Positions 9,498 to 22,232 of a stretch of DNA of 64,000 bases are shown here, piece by piece. The position numbers were made by a program, and so were the translations under genes. Each line of letters begins with the position of its first letter. Within the stretch, counting starts at the first letter, position 1. Source of the stretch: Synaphobranchus kaupii (taxonomy: Eukaryota > Chordata > Actinopteri > Anguilliformes > Synaphobranchidae); contig CM056397.1 of assembly GCA_029718625.1 (NCBI GenBank), positions 2,566,590 through 2,630,589 of the forward strand. Direction: 5' to 3'. The notes below the pieces were generated by a model. That model saw only the letters and a program-made list of their open reading frames with translations. It searched no databases and was not told the origin of the DNA.

Positions 9498-9864
9498 CTG
9501 GAGAGACACAGGACAGCCAAGAGACTACAAACCTTCCTTCCTTTCACTCTGGACATTTTGCATGCAATTATGCAGGTAGGCAAAGGCTTTGATCCATAAA
9601 GGTAATTAGTTGGCAAATGGCAATGTTACTACATTTATGCTAGCATTAATAACGCTACCATATCTCTGAACTGGGACGTGGCAGAGTGTGGAATGTAATA
9701 CATGCCCTCTCTGACCAGTGATTGAAAATAGACTCGTTGCTTGAGTCATCTCTTTAGTGTTTACACATCATTGACACTGATTTCTGTACCAGTACACTGC
9801 AATTATGGGATATGATTCTGTTCTGTTATCTTCTCCACGGAAATACTTTCTGTTTTTGGTTTAC

Positions 9865-10085
9865 ATTACATTTTTGGGATTTAGCAGACACTCTTATCCA
9901 GATGACTTACACAGATTACATTTTTACATACAGTCCATCAATATAGCTGGATATTTCTACTGAAGACTTCAGAGTAAGTACCTAGCTCAAGGGTATAATC
10001 CCAATCTGGCAATCAAATCCACAATCTTTTAAGTTCAAAACTCAGTTCCCTTATGTCCATTATGCTATACTGCCAACCCAAAGCA
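9865..10085. repeat. Dispersed fish repeat (tttagcagacnctnttatcca type)
   Basis: Contains TTTAGCAGACACTCTTATCC and, further on, GGCAATCAAATCCACAATC. This is a decayed copy of a very common teleost repeat with the words catttagcagacgcttttatcca...gattcgaacc. Borders are not determined. Confidence 0.55.
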
Positions 10086-10230
10086 GTAGACGTTCATACA
10101 TGAAAAAAGATCATACAGAGGAAGAACTATCAGTACAGAAAGACAAGTCTGTCAGAAAATCAAAAAAAATATATGGAACCACAGCCTCACAGATGAACTA
10201 AACTCATGATGAGTACGGTGAAAATCTAAG

Positions 10231-12550
10231 GGCTCTATTTTGCGGCTGGCGCATGACGGTTGGCGAGCCATCACTGGCGAGGTTGCAATTTTGTCACAGA
10301 TTTGCACGCGTCTGAGCCCGTTTGGTAATTTGGTGACTCGCCATGCGCTGAAGTTGGAGGGAAGCTGCTGTTGGGGTTGTGTCCGTCAAGAGGGAGCAGC
10401 CCAGTTACATGTTACTACAGCAGAATGCAATTTTGGGATAAGAGTACACTGTGATTCACACTTGAACTGCCCGCCAGGTGAGACCACGTTTACGGTAAAG
10501 CCCCACAGAAAGCAGTGTGGAGCGGGTTTCTTGTGCAATTACACCACCTCCATTCATTTTCAATGAGAGATGATTCCTCGAGTCTGCAAAGCATGTTGGG
10601 ATTGCTTGCTATGCGAGGCGTCCAGGTGAGATGGGAAACGTGGCACAATAACCAATCAGATTAAAGATTGTGGATGTGAGAGCGATGGCATGCGATTTTG
10701 CCGCTTTCTGTGGGGCTTTACCGTTACGGTGCAAATCGCACCACAGCGTATGGCGAGATGCTAATTTCGGGGCTTTCCCCAATGCGTGCATGATCATAAC
10801 ATATTGAAAAGCCAATCAACCGTTTTCGTGGACCATATGCGGTCCAATTTGACTAAATAAATCCCCCAAGCAGAAAAAAAATCATACTTCGCATTTATTG
10901 CTCATTGTCTTTTTTATAATGTTAATTATTGTATTTACTTCTGTTTTTAATCGTTTATGGCTGTTATTATACTGCACTGTGGTCCCAGGGGTACTGTATT
11001 CTTTCTTACACTGTCTGTAATGAGAAGAATGACAAACTTGGTGCATACATTCACTCTTATTGCACGTATAGCGATAAAAACTGTCGGGTAAGTGAGGATT
11101 AGGTAAAATGTGTATTTTCTGAATCCAGCGGTTCCAACAGTCAATGCCCTTGTTAAAACGTTCGGCACTCTGAATACTGAACACAAGCGATATTGCGTGC
11201 TAGAACCCCTCACTTAACCTACATTCAAAATAAGTTTTACGTTATTTAATTTGATAATTATTATTAAAAATTACAATCATCAATTAAATCGCCGAATTCT
11301 TTGATAGGTAAGTCGAACAGTAACCTGGTGGATCAACCAACAAGCCAAAACAAAGTCTAAATCAGGTCTTGAGATTAAATAATTTTATTAAATGAAAACC
11401 AGTCAATTAGAATAATGACTTCTAATCATACATTCCCTAAGGAATGTAGGCTGACTACTTATCATTTACAAAAGGGAAGACATTAAACCAGACATTAATT
11501 TGAATATACCAGTAAAGAGAGAGATAAGCCAAAAATTGCCAATATTATTTACCCTCCAGCTGAACAGGAACAAAAGGAAACGCACGAGGAACCAAAAAGG
11601 ATGATTTCTTCACCAAACACTCCAAAACTGACTAAATTATTTTTCTGCGGTACACTCATAAAGTACCTTGACAGGGAGAGGATCCATGCCCTGATTGGGT
11701 TAAGGTGTGGGGAGGGGGGGGGAGAGGGGTAATTTATGACAAAGACTGGCTTATCTTTGATGTTGGTGGGGGGTAAGTGAGGGAGAGAGAGACAGAGAGC
11801 GACAGAGATAGATAGAGGGGGGGGGGGGGGGGTACTTATATATATCTAAATATTAGATATCCTACAAAATGTATTTACATTCAATTAAATCAATGCAAAA
11901 TAGATAGTCTATCGTCTTCCAATGCAGAATCCTAAAGGTGACAAAAGTCGCTAATAAATGTGGCGAGGAAAATGGGATATGTTGCATGGGGAATATTGCA
12001 AATAGGTAAATGATTAAACGCATGCTAGGACCGAGAAAATAGGAAAAGAGAGGAGTTGTAAAATAAAAAGCCAGTAAATGATGAATGGGAGAGTAAAATA
12101 AATTATTTTTTAATTTATTTTATCGACTTATTGGAGGCTAAGGAAATGTTTCACAGTCCAGATAACCTATTAGTGACTTTTGTCACCTTTAGCATTCTCG
12201 TTCTGCAAGCGGGAGGCCTTCCGATCACGACCAAATGGGCATGTTCTGCTATCGTTTTTCACTAAACCACGTGATGCGGGATATCCCAACATGGTCAAAA
12301 CGAGTCCAATGCACACGGCTCTTAAAAGGACTGAAAAGAGGTAATTTGATTAGCTATGGTGCAGCTGAAGCACACCCACTGATACAGCATAACCCAGCCC
12401 ATTTTCAACCTGCGCAGCACACTGAGCTGTGCGCTCCTCGCCTCTGGTCTGAAAATAGCAAAATTCAGTAGCCACGCCCAGTGCGCCATACGCTACACCA
12501 TTGATTATGACGGCTCACCAAACGCCATGCACTTTCCGAAAAATAGAGTC
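10231..12550. mobile_element. DNA transposon relic Y1
   Basis: The ends are inverted: GGCTCTATTTT at 10231 and AAAATAGAGTC at 12550. CTAAG sits directly outside both ends (10226-10230 and 12551-12555), a likely 5-bp target duplication. An inverted relative lies at 27404-28634. Inside are AT-rich sequence and a 16-G run (11817-11832), with no intact transposase. Superfamily not determined. Confidence 0.6.
11817..11832 (+). repeat. Poly-G run
   Basis: Sixteen consecutive G, downstream of a gagagagaca-rich stretch (11780-11816). Simple sequence. Confidence 0.95.
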
Positions 12551-13032
12551 CTAAGCCATAAGCAGTCTTGTCCTTATTTGAAAAAAAAAAAAATTACTCA
12601 ATAAATCACTCCTGTTGAACAGTTGAATCCTTCAACACTTAAGTTGTATAAAAGTTCAAATAACTTCATATCAAAGCAGTTCATATCCTTTTCATATGTA
12701 GTAATATTTTCCCTTTCTGTCTTTTCTGGCCCTTTCCTACCTCCCTGCAGTTGACAGGGTGGTCTGTCGTCTGTTTTAGGAGGCTCTTTGTTGGTGCTAA
12801 TATTAGCTGTTAAATTCAGCTCAGGAAGTTGGAGGAATGAAAGTCAAGGACACAGGAAACTGTATTTTTTCAATAATTCAGAATCATCAAAAATATTTTG
12901 TTGAGCCTGAGCACTATTTTATTTTTTTAGTTGTGTTTTTTTAAGCTTGCCCCTCCATAATGCAATGCATTATGTGCAAGATACCTGATAAAAATAGTTC
13001 AAAATGTGCTGTGACTTGAAATATACATTAAC

Positions 13033-15009
13033 TTAACTCCTTTGCGTAGGAGGTGACGCCAGCGGGACCTTTTTGCTCAACTGAGACATTCGTTGCTACT
13101 GCAGTCAAACTATTAGTGGAAATCACAAACTCTGTGTTTTAACTTTATTGGTAGACGGCTCGTGACGATTTCTGCTGAATACGGAGTTTCTAAGTGTCAC
13201 TATTTCCCCGTAGCAAGTCCATTTAACAAGCAACCCCCCACCTAGTCTATACCTACCCATGCGTGACATAGTGGACAATAGCCTCTATGTTTGAGTTCAT
13301 AAATATATTTATTCATCATATAAAATTAGAATAACGTCATAGCAACGTGATATACCCAACAATAGCCTGATCATATGCCAGAAAAGCTGTGAAAAGACCT
13401 GCTCACTCAAATGCAAAATAAACTGTGAAAGTACTGTCTCATTCTACCATGTATTCTACTAGCAATATATGCTACTAAATATAAAATTCAGTGGTCATTT
13501 ATTGTCTGGTACAATCGGTTTGAGAAATATACAACACTTTATACCGCTATTACACTATCTGAAACGTCGACGCGTAATACCCACATGCCCTGAAAGCTTG
13601 TCTCATTCATTACAGTTCATTCTGGTTTAATTGTCTGCTTTTTTATCCAATAGAGTACATTATAACCTTAGCAACGGTATATGCCATGTCTTTTTCGGTG
13701 CTTTGAACAAGTTACTACAGCCCAGCGTAACGACAGTTTTCGTTTATATATATATTATATATAATATATTAGTATTACGCAAGCTCTATAGAATACGCAT
13801 CAGGGAGGGGAGTTTCCCTTTTCCGATATGTAAGTATTTTTCCGTCTAAAATACCGTTGGTCTCGCTGGCTACCTATGTACGTTCGCGTTTCCACTCGAG
13901 CACTGTCTTTCCAAAATGTTTGATAGCCCTATTGTTATTTTCGCATTTTGAGTGCATTTCACATACTGTAGTGCAATCGTTAAATGTATTTTTGATGTAG
14001 GCTACCGTTCATTGTTCATTGAAGATAGAACATTTGGCAGCATTTTGCAGATCGTGGAATACTATTTTATGTTCATATTATCGTACATAATATAGGCTAT
14101 GGCATATATACTTGTCTCTTAGGGCATGACAAATGCTCATTCCAATTTACTGTGCGCTGATATGTGGTAGATTAAGGTAAACATTTCCTTGGAGTCATTA
14201 TGAATAGGAAAATTTAAAAAATAAAAAAAATAGAGAAAAATGCAATCCCAGGACAAAAGTATACATACTGTAGAGTACAGGCACAAGTGATGTTTTATTG
14301 AGGTACAATGATTAAGCAACATATTTAGGTGTATGTAACACTGTGATATCAATGTTTTTTATCTTAAGCCATCAGAAGGAGCAAATGTATATGCTTTATA
14401 ATGGACTAAACTAATTTTATTGATTTTATGACATGTTTTGCATAGGGGTTTTGGACCCATAGATATCTACCCCATATACTGATGAAAATATAGTAATTCC
14501 CACTTGAAAATTATGCAAAAGTGAGTTTTATGAGCCAAAACTGTTGATTTGTATTTAAATATATCATATATATTTTTATTTAGAGCAGTGCACAAATTAG
14601 CCATTTGGATAGATTTGGAGACACTAATGGACAACAGGTTACACTGCTATATTTTGCATCATAGACCTTTAGTAGTTCTGCATATCAACCTCAGATTTTT
14701 CAAAACTTGTGGACATGGAGTTTATGATCCAGGAAATGTATATATATTACTGATTTCACTTATATAGCTCTCAGCAAAATAAAAAAAACTATTTTTTAAA
14801 ACTTTAAAAAAAAGTTTCTATGCATTTGTGGCACTTTATTTTGACTTAAATTATGAAAATAAACAAATCTAAGTTTGTATTGTAAATGGTACACCTGTTT
14901 CATTTAAGCCATTTACCAAGTTTATCTGATGCTCACACCTGGAGTTATAAAGCCTTAAACAGAGCACCCTCTAAATAGGTGAAATTTGCCATCTGCGCCA
15001 AGGGGTTAA
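13033..15009. mobile_element. TTAA-flanked DNA transposon X, copy A
   Basis: Starts TTAA-CTCCTTTGCGTAGGAGG and ends CCATCTGCGCCAAGGGG-TTAA, so the ends are inverted (about 20 bp, imperfect) with TTAA on both sides, the target of piggyBac- and Kolobok-type transposases. It is about 2 kb and AT-rich with no transposase frame, so non-autonomous. Relatives were found at 31862-33754, 51339-62485 (broken by insertions) and 62486-63235. Confidence 0.75.
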
Positions 15010-16306
15010 AAAGACATATTACTGATATTACTACTGTTATGGGTAGTTGCCTTGTGATAATATATGTAATTTGAGTGTGAAATATTAATATTTCATATTG
15101 AACATGAATATATTTCTTTATCATTGGTATACAGATCTGTGCATTAGTGATTTGCATTGTCTGTTCCTGAGAGAAGAGGAGGGAAGAGAAAAATTAAAGC
15201 TTTGAGGTGCAAAGAGAAGAGAACATGGGGGAGGGGAGTGTAGTTGGAGAGGACGGAAAGAAAAAATAAGAGAACAGAAAGAATGGTAGGAGAGAAGAAA
15301 GGCATGACAGAGAAGAGCTGAGTTCAGAGCTCTCCAAGGGCAGAGTGAATATCACAAATCTGAGATTAGGTTGTACTGAGGCATTAAAAAAACCTTCTCC
15401 AGTATACATTATCTGCTTATTGTGCAAAAGAAACATGAAACATGTTTATGGAACAATGACGTATCTTTGGCAGTTGACACTTGACAGTCTATCACAGACT
15501 TGGAACTGTGTGTTTTGGCCATGTGTTATTGCACTGCTCCACCTAGTGGTCGAATGTTAAACTATTATCCTGGAGTGCCACACACCTTTCACAGCAAACT
15601 GCTGCTCACCTACAATAGATGGTCCCATATATTAACTTCTGCTATTCAGTGATTTAAATTAATAATTGAGGGTTCAGGTGTGAGTAAATCCATCTTAATC
15701 ACTTCAGGTTCAATGTTGCCTTCCCCTGGTCCTTAAGCCTATATGGGCCATTCTACAGAAGTCGTGCAAATGGAGGGTTGGAGAAAAGTGTAAATTTCTA
15801 TTCTTTTTCAAAATTCTTTTATAATATATGTGTTACACTTTATCTGAGATACATAAATATACTAGATGTACAGTGCAATCACATGTAATTTTTTCAGAAT
15901 AAGGATGAATTTACTGACTGCTCCTAAATATGTCACAACCGAAACATGGTGTAAAACCTGCTTTTGAAATAAAATTACATACCCAATTGATAAGTTTAAT
16001 TCACCCCTTTGAAAATGACATTTTTGAAAAAAAATCTTAACTGCTGCTGAATTTGAATCAATTACCCTGAATTTTTAAATCAAATAAAACATTAATTAAA
16101 TTTACTGAAAACTCCGTACAAATGTTCTCTATAAAATGGACAGATTTGATCACATGAATTTGATAGATTCTTATTTATGAGATTATATATACCCTCACCA
16201 GCACAATATCTTGGATATTTGATTGATTATTCATATTATTCAAAATTTTAACAAAACAGCAGGTGTTTCGGTTGTGACCACATTGTTGCGGTTGTGACAT
16301 CTCTTA

Positions 16307-17896
16307 CTGAAACCTGAATTCCAAAGTTGGGACAGTACGTAAAATGCCAATAAAAGCAGAAAGCAGTGATTTGTAAATTCTCTTGTCTATATATTTAAAT
16401 GAAAACGATATTTAAAAGATATTTAATGTTTTACCTTAGCAACTTCATTGATTTTTGTAAATATACGCTAATTCCGAATTTGATGCCTGCAACACGTTCC
16501 AAAAAAGTTGGGACAGGGGTATAAAAAAGACTGGGAAGGTTGTAGAATGTTCAAAAAACACCTGTTTGGAACATTCCACAGGTAAATAGGTGAATAGGTG
16601 ACAGGTCATGCTATCATGACTGGGTATAAAAGGAGCTTCCACGAAGGCTCTGGCATTTACGAGCAAGGATGGGTTCGCCACTTTGTGAAAAACTGCATGA
16701 GCGAATAGTCCAACAGTTTAAGAACAACTTTTCTCAACATAGGATTGCAAGGAATGTAGGGATTTCACCATCTACAGTCCATAATATTAGTAAAAGATTC
16801 AGAAAATCTGGAGAAAACGGGCAAGGCCGTAAACCAATATTGAATGCCCGTGACCTTCGATCCTTCAGACAGCACTACATTAAAAACGGCATGCTTCTGT
16901 AATGAATATAACCACATGGGCTCGGGAATACTTCAGAAAACCATTGTCAGTAAACACAATTTGTCGCTGCATCTACAAATGCAAGTTAAGACTCTACTAC
17001 CCAAAGCGTAAGCCATATATCAACAACATCCAGAAACGCCGCCGACTTCTCTGGGCTCATCTGAGATGGACTGACGCAAAGTGGAAATGTGTGCTGTGGT
17101 CTGACGAGTCCACCTTTCAAATTGTTTTTGGAAATAATGGACGTTGTGTTCTCCCGGCCAAAGAGGAAAAGGACCATCTCGACTGTTACCAACACAAGGT
17201 CCAAAAGCCAGCGTCTGTCATGGTATGGGGGTGTGTTAGTGCCCATGGCATGGGTAACTTGCACATCTGTGAAAGCACAATTAACGCTGAAGAGTAGCTA
17301 ATTATGCATTTTGGAGCAACATTTGCTGCGATCTAGACAATTGCTTTTTCAGGGACATCCCTGCTTATTTCAGCAAGACAATGCCAAGCCACATTCTGCA
17401 CGTGTTACAACAGCATGGCTTCGTCGTCAGAGAGTGCGGGTGCTAGACTGGCCTGCCTGCAGTCCAGACCTGTCACACATTGAAAACGTGTGGCGCATTA
17501 TGAAGCCATATAAGCCAAATATGACAATGGAGACCCCAGACTGTTGAGCAGCTGAAGTCTCATATTAAGCAAGAATGGGAAACAATTCTGCTTTCAAAAC
17601 TATGACAATTAGTGTTGTAGTTCCCAAAAGATTACTGAGTGTTGTTAAAAGGACAGGTGATGTAACACAAAGGTAAACATGCACCTGTCCCAAATTTTTT
17701 GGGAGGTGTTGCAGGCATCAAATGTAGAATGAGCCGAATAAAGAATGAAATGTAGAATAAAGTTGATTAGTTAAAACATGAAATATCTTGTCTTTATACT
17801 GTTTTCAATTGAATACAAAAAGGACTCGCAAATCATTGCTTTCTGTTTTTATTTGCATTTTATACACTGTCCCAACTTTTTTGGAATTGAGGTTTG
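16307..17896 (+). mobile_element. Tc1/mariner element inside W copy 1
   Basis: Bounded by TA (16305-16306 and 17897-17898). The ends carry the ATTCCAAAAAAGTTGGGACA-type inverted repeat (right end ...CTGTCCCAACTTTTTTGGAATTGAGGTTTG). An inner copy of AAAAAGTTGGGACAGG at about 16503 and CCTGTCCCAAATTTTTTGGG at 17686 shows the inner/outer repeat layout common in fish Tc1. Coding part is broken. The same family gives copy 57186-58707 and a relic at 48663-50564. Confidence 0.88.
16669..17547 (+). pseudogene. Tc1 transposase pseudogene (W copy 1)
   Basis: Three open pieces in different frames. 16669-16902 begins MGSPLCEKLHERIVQQFKNN with the first helix-turn-helix and hits a stop after NGMLL. 16902-17297 continues with WAHLRWTDAKWK and LWSDESTFQ (first Asp) to a stop. 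17311-17547 has FQQDNAKPHSA (second Asp) and SPDLSHIENVW (Glu), 34 residues apart. The first break is a one-base deletion near 16890 shared exactly with the other copy; without it the frame would run on into NITTWA. This copy cannot make transposase. Confidence 0.88.
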
Positions 17897-19132
17897 TACA
17901 TGTGCATTGATTGTCTCACTATTTATTGTCTTTAATAAGAATTTACAGACAAGTGTCACCAACTGAAACAGGCCTGTCAAAACAATACCATTTGTTTCGG
18001 TAGTGACTGTTTCGGTTGTGACAATTTTGGCTCATTTCGGCCACAAAACAAAAGATTTAGCAAGCACATGGTTAGCAACCACTTCTCTGTGCAGATGCAC
18101 CTTCCTTTTAATCAAATCTACAGTTATGAAATCAACTTATTTTTCTCTAATATGAAAACTTGGGTGTTTGGGTGTGACGTCTCTTAAAACCTCTTAAGAC
18201 TAATTTTCATACTTTGAAGGACAATTATATCAAAACGCTAAAACCTAGCTACTCACCATGTGGCCTTGATTCATATGAAGGCTGTCTAATTTCCTGGTTA
18301 AAAAAGGGGTGTGTGGCTACAAGCAGGTTCACTCAAACAGTCAACACTCAAACACAAACAGTTTCGGTTGTGACGTAAAAATTGGGGACAGCATTTTTTC
18401 GATAGGTTTTTTGAATCAAATTCAGTACAAAATAGATTGCATTATTTTAACTTATATTTGATAAAAGTTCACATGCTTTATTGAATGAGACAAGTCAAAT
18501 AATTGGCAAAAATATGTTGGGTATTAATTTTTTAATGCACCAGTTTAAGGGTTGATAGTGGGGACAGCCATCTCCCAATAGGAATTTATACTCACAAGAG
18601 TATAAGTGTTGATTTTGGATAAATGTAACTATTATTACTGCAATTTATATCTTGGATTATATTAAAACATAACATGATCTAATGAATTATATAGCATTGA
18701 AAGATTTTATTGGTCAATTTCTTACTTTTATTACTTTTGTAGAATGGCCCATATACAGTATATCAGGCTTTCCCACAGGAAAATAGTTTGTGGAAGGGGA
18801 AGTGCCTCAGATGGTAAGCAGTGGTTGTGTGAAGCGGTGAGCTGTAGTATTCGCATGGTATAGCCTAACCCTGACCTGGTTAAAACATGACTTCATAATG
18901 GCAATTTTGTTAAGTAGCACATTTATTGAATGGTTCAACATCCAATTATGGAGATCTGTGTCTGAGGTTTTATTGATTTGTTTAGTTGATGTTTGCAGAG
19001 GCGCTTGTGAATTCAGGAGCACCTCCACTATTAATACCTGGGGGGAAACCAAGTATATCTTCCTATGGTCCTGATTTTGGTCTTTGATAGGGTCACTGGA
19101 ATACACCTCATCCCATTTTAGGACAATCTTAC

Positions 19133-19259
19133 CTGGTCAATGATGGTTATGGCATCTCTGATGTTGATCTTCTGGTACGCCTCCCACAGTTCACCCTTGT
19201 GGTACATCGACTTCCTCATCAGCAGCTTGCTCAGATACTTCTTGTCAAACTGCTCCCAT
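19133..19259 (-). CDS. slc9a5: slc9a5 exon 10
   Basis: A 127-nt exon, acceptor gagtctag and donor CCAG|GTAAGA. The leading A completes the Lys codon left by exon 9. It reads WEQFDKKYLSKLLMRKSMYH and ends KINIRDAITIIDQ. Human NHE5 has WEQFDKKYLSQLLMRRSAYR and LNIRDAISFVDQ. This is the juxtamembrane regulatory part of the cytoplasmic tail just after the region that binds CHP proteins in this family. Confidence 0.93.
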
Positions 19260-20106
19260 CTAGACTCGAGGGAACGAGAAGAGAGTGTGTAAAACAAAAA
19301 CAAAAAAAATGAAATGTACAGATACAGGGTGCGATGCAGTTTCACCATGCTGTCGAGAAACTGGAAAAAAAAGTGTCCAATCAGATAAGTTAAACAAAAG
19401 AAGGCTGTGTGGAGCTAACTGCTTCCCTCACAAGCCAACTGCTTAGTTTTCCATATGTCTCCAAAGTAAAAAAAATAAAATAAAATCTAAATTCTATCCA
19501 ACATAAATTGGACAGCCATTCCAATTACTGACAACTTTGATTACATAACCTGTTTTTATTTGTTAAAAAAAGATCTAATATTTTTTGACATTGAAGACCT
19601 TGCTGTCTAGAAGGTGTTTTGCAGTTTGCGGCTAGTCTGATTGATCATTACCTTCATTCATTTGTTCCCACTTCCCACTTTTGAATACCCAATCTGCGAA
19701 CGTTTATGCTCGTTACCCTAATCTTCTGCCAATTAGGGTAAGGACGTGCTCTGCTCCAAAACATGATGTGAAGCCGCTGCTTCTTTTCACTTTGCAGCTC
19801 ACCAGTTAAGCAAGCTTGTGTTGCTTCTCATGTACCCTGTTCTACATGCTCATGCAGCTTCATGCAGCCATACTGTGGCCACCCAATTGACCACACGCGG
19901 TTGGTGTGCAATGAAACACGGACCTCCTGCAGACAGAAATCCCGCCCTACTTGGGAGATGCCATATACAATTATGCACTGGTCTGCGTGGCTATCGGTCA
20001 CAGCTGACAAAGACACGGTCAGACTGTGGGGCCCATCCACACACTAGAACAGACATAGCAAATTGCACTTAAAATACTGCACTGCATGAACACAGGCCAT
20101 ACGGAC

Positions 20107-20177
20107 TTGTCTCTCCAGTGGTGGTAGCCATTGAGCCCGGCGATGTCTTCCACTGCAGTCAGGGTGTGGTCAAATGC
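20107..20177 (-). CDS. slc9a5: slc9a5 exon 9
   Basis: A 71-nt exon with acceptor cccccttcag and donor GACAA|GTCCGT. It reads AFDHTLTAVEDIAGLNGYHH then WRDK. Human NHE5 has TFDHILAAVEDVVGHHGYHYWRD. This helix-rich segment follows the last membrane span. Phase 0 at the start, two bases left at the end, both matching the neighbours. Confidence 0.92.
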
Positions 20178-20611
20178 CTGAAGGGGGGCAGAAAGCAGGA
20201 GGTCACCGGAGGGTGGGGGGAGGAAGGTCAAGGCATGTGAACACAGACCCAGGAGCACCTGTCAACCACTGAGATCATGTATTTGGCTCGAGGACATGCC
20301 GCTCTGCTGTTGGATTAAGCCAGTTCATGAAAAGATCAGGCCAATACACGAAAGGATAAAGGTGGGTTTATGGCTGGAGTTCAGCTGTCTTACTGGCAAT
20401 ATATTTAGGTCAAGGGCAATAACGGTCTGTGTTTCCTATTTTAATTATCAAGGAGGGACATCATGGACATCTAGATTGCTCTATTTGCAGCTAAACAAAG
20501 AGATTATGTTCTTTAGAAAAACAAGCACGCAAGTCCTTTACCGTTCACCCTTCACGTTGAAGGAGGACTATCCTGTTGTTCAGTTATCGGCAGATTAAAT
20601 AGGAGGTTTAT

Positions 20612-22232
20612 GGCTGCGTTCTGATTGTAAAAAAAATAGGTCCTTTTTCCTTTCCTTGCAACTTTTCCTTCACCTCGCCAGAAAATGTCACGGGGGTCAA
20701 GGAAAGGATGGCAGGAGAGATTTACAAGGAATATGGGGTGCGTTCCAATACTCGAAAAATGCACGCTCCTTTCCCCCACCACCACCTCCTCTCCTCCGTG
20801 CCCCGGAAATGGATCTTTGTGTTTTAATTTAATGTTGCTGATTGCATCTTAATTATGTGTTAATGGTTACATATTAATCAATGTCTCATGCAAACCGCAA
20901 TGTCAGGTACATTGTATACTGTACATGCAATTACTTGTACTCTAAACTTTCAGGCAGTTTTGCATATTTCTGGGTAGGAGAGGATTGGTAGTGGGGGAGT
21001 GGAGGAAAGGAGGTGGGGAGTGAAGAATATTGGGATGCAGCCGAATCAGACTCTTCCACACTATTGAGTAGCCTTGGTGAGTAGATAGGACGAGAAAGTC
21101 GTTGAGTACACAAAAATTGTTCAAATTGCAGTATACTTGAAACACCCGGATGACACACTTACTTCCGGGGTTTCGCTGAGTACATTCGGGAGCACACTTT
21201 TCAAGAAGTACACAAACATTTCGGTTGCATAAATATGACCTGAAGCTTCTTTTTTTTTAAATGAGGCACAGCTTCGCTGACGTTTTCCTTCAAATACAAC
21301 AAAAACAACACGTGACATGGCAGCGCAAGGGTGGGGCGCAGGGTTGCCAGATCTTGCAAGACAAATGCGACTCAAAACTATCCCAAAATATCTTTTTAAC
21401 CGAAACCAACATATTTTAAATAGAAATCATATTATTACTTTTTAAAATAAGTGCGTGCTTTGCGACTTTTCATTTTTACCCGTGACTGCACTTTGAAAGT
21501 ATCCTGGTGGGATGTCTTATGATCTACTTACGACACTTCCACAGTGCGGCTGGAAAATAGTATGGCAGATACGGACTGCTAAACAGTGCACATTAAACAG
21601 CACACTTCTGCCAGTGCACTGTACGCAGGAGACAGGGCGCAGTATAGGGCTCTGATTCAGACACAGCCCTAGCGTCTACTGTGGAATTCGAACCTCCTCT
21701 ACCTTGCGTCATGGTGCAACGTCCAGTCATATTGATGTGACTGTTCAACATAGCAAACTACAACTTCACGAAAAATTACTACAAAAGGCGCATCATTGCC
21801 GTCTGTATTTCACTTGAACCGTCCGTTTTATTTCAGAAAAATTTAGCCTCTTAATACATTTGGTGTATTGTCTGATTGCTTCATTGTTTGTTTATTTCTA
21901 TGCTAAACAAACAATACTAACTATTCACATTTAGATTTCTGGCATTTCTCAGAAAATGTTCGCCTTAAATTTGGTAATTCGGTAGGTCCCAGAAAACTCC
22001 TATGCTTATGTAAACATTGGCGGCATTGTGGGGCACGAATACTACCTTCCTTCTGAAAAGGATAGCCCAGAGCATCCTTTGTGAAAGGACAGATAAAAGG
22101 AATCGTGAAGCTCCTTTCCTTCTCAATATAAGAAATTCGAACGGTCCTTAGCACGGCTGCCCGGGAAATATTTCCGGTTCATGCGATTTAAAGGATCCTT
22201 CCTTGCTCGAATTTGACTACTGGAATGCAGCC
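20612..22232. repeat. Possible DNA transposon relic with ggctgcgttc ends
   Basis: GGCTGCGTTCTGATTG at 20612 and CTGGAATGCAGCC at 22232 look like decayed inverted ends, similar in style to the element at 36631-38065. An internal GGGTGCGTTCCAATACTCG near 20735 suggests nesting. No transposase frame. Borders are tentative. Confidence 0.35.

Larger units (their letters stand above)
15745..18750 (+). mobile_element. Composite transposon W, copy 1 (holds a dead Tc1)
   Basis: The ends are GGGCCATTCTACAGAAGT and (complement) GGGCCATTCTACAAAAGT, both preceded by TATA. The left end continues GTCGTGCAAA; the right end has lost about 28 bp compared with copy 2. A Tc1 element sits inside (16307-17896). 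Outside the Tc1, the motif GTTTCGGTTGTGAC or its complement recurs (15936, 16265, 16288 variant, 18008, 18361). No W transposase is seen. Copy 2 is at 56459-59283, inverted; sequence outside the ends is unrelated, so each copy is a separate insertion. Confidence 0.8.

Noticed and set aside
20019..20258. Complete small gene on the minus strand
   Set aside because: Only 20107-20177 is coding (slc9a5 exon 9); the rest is flanking intron.
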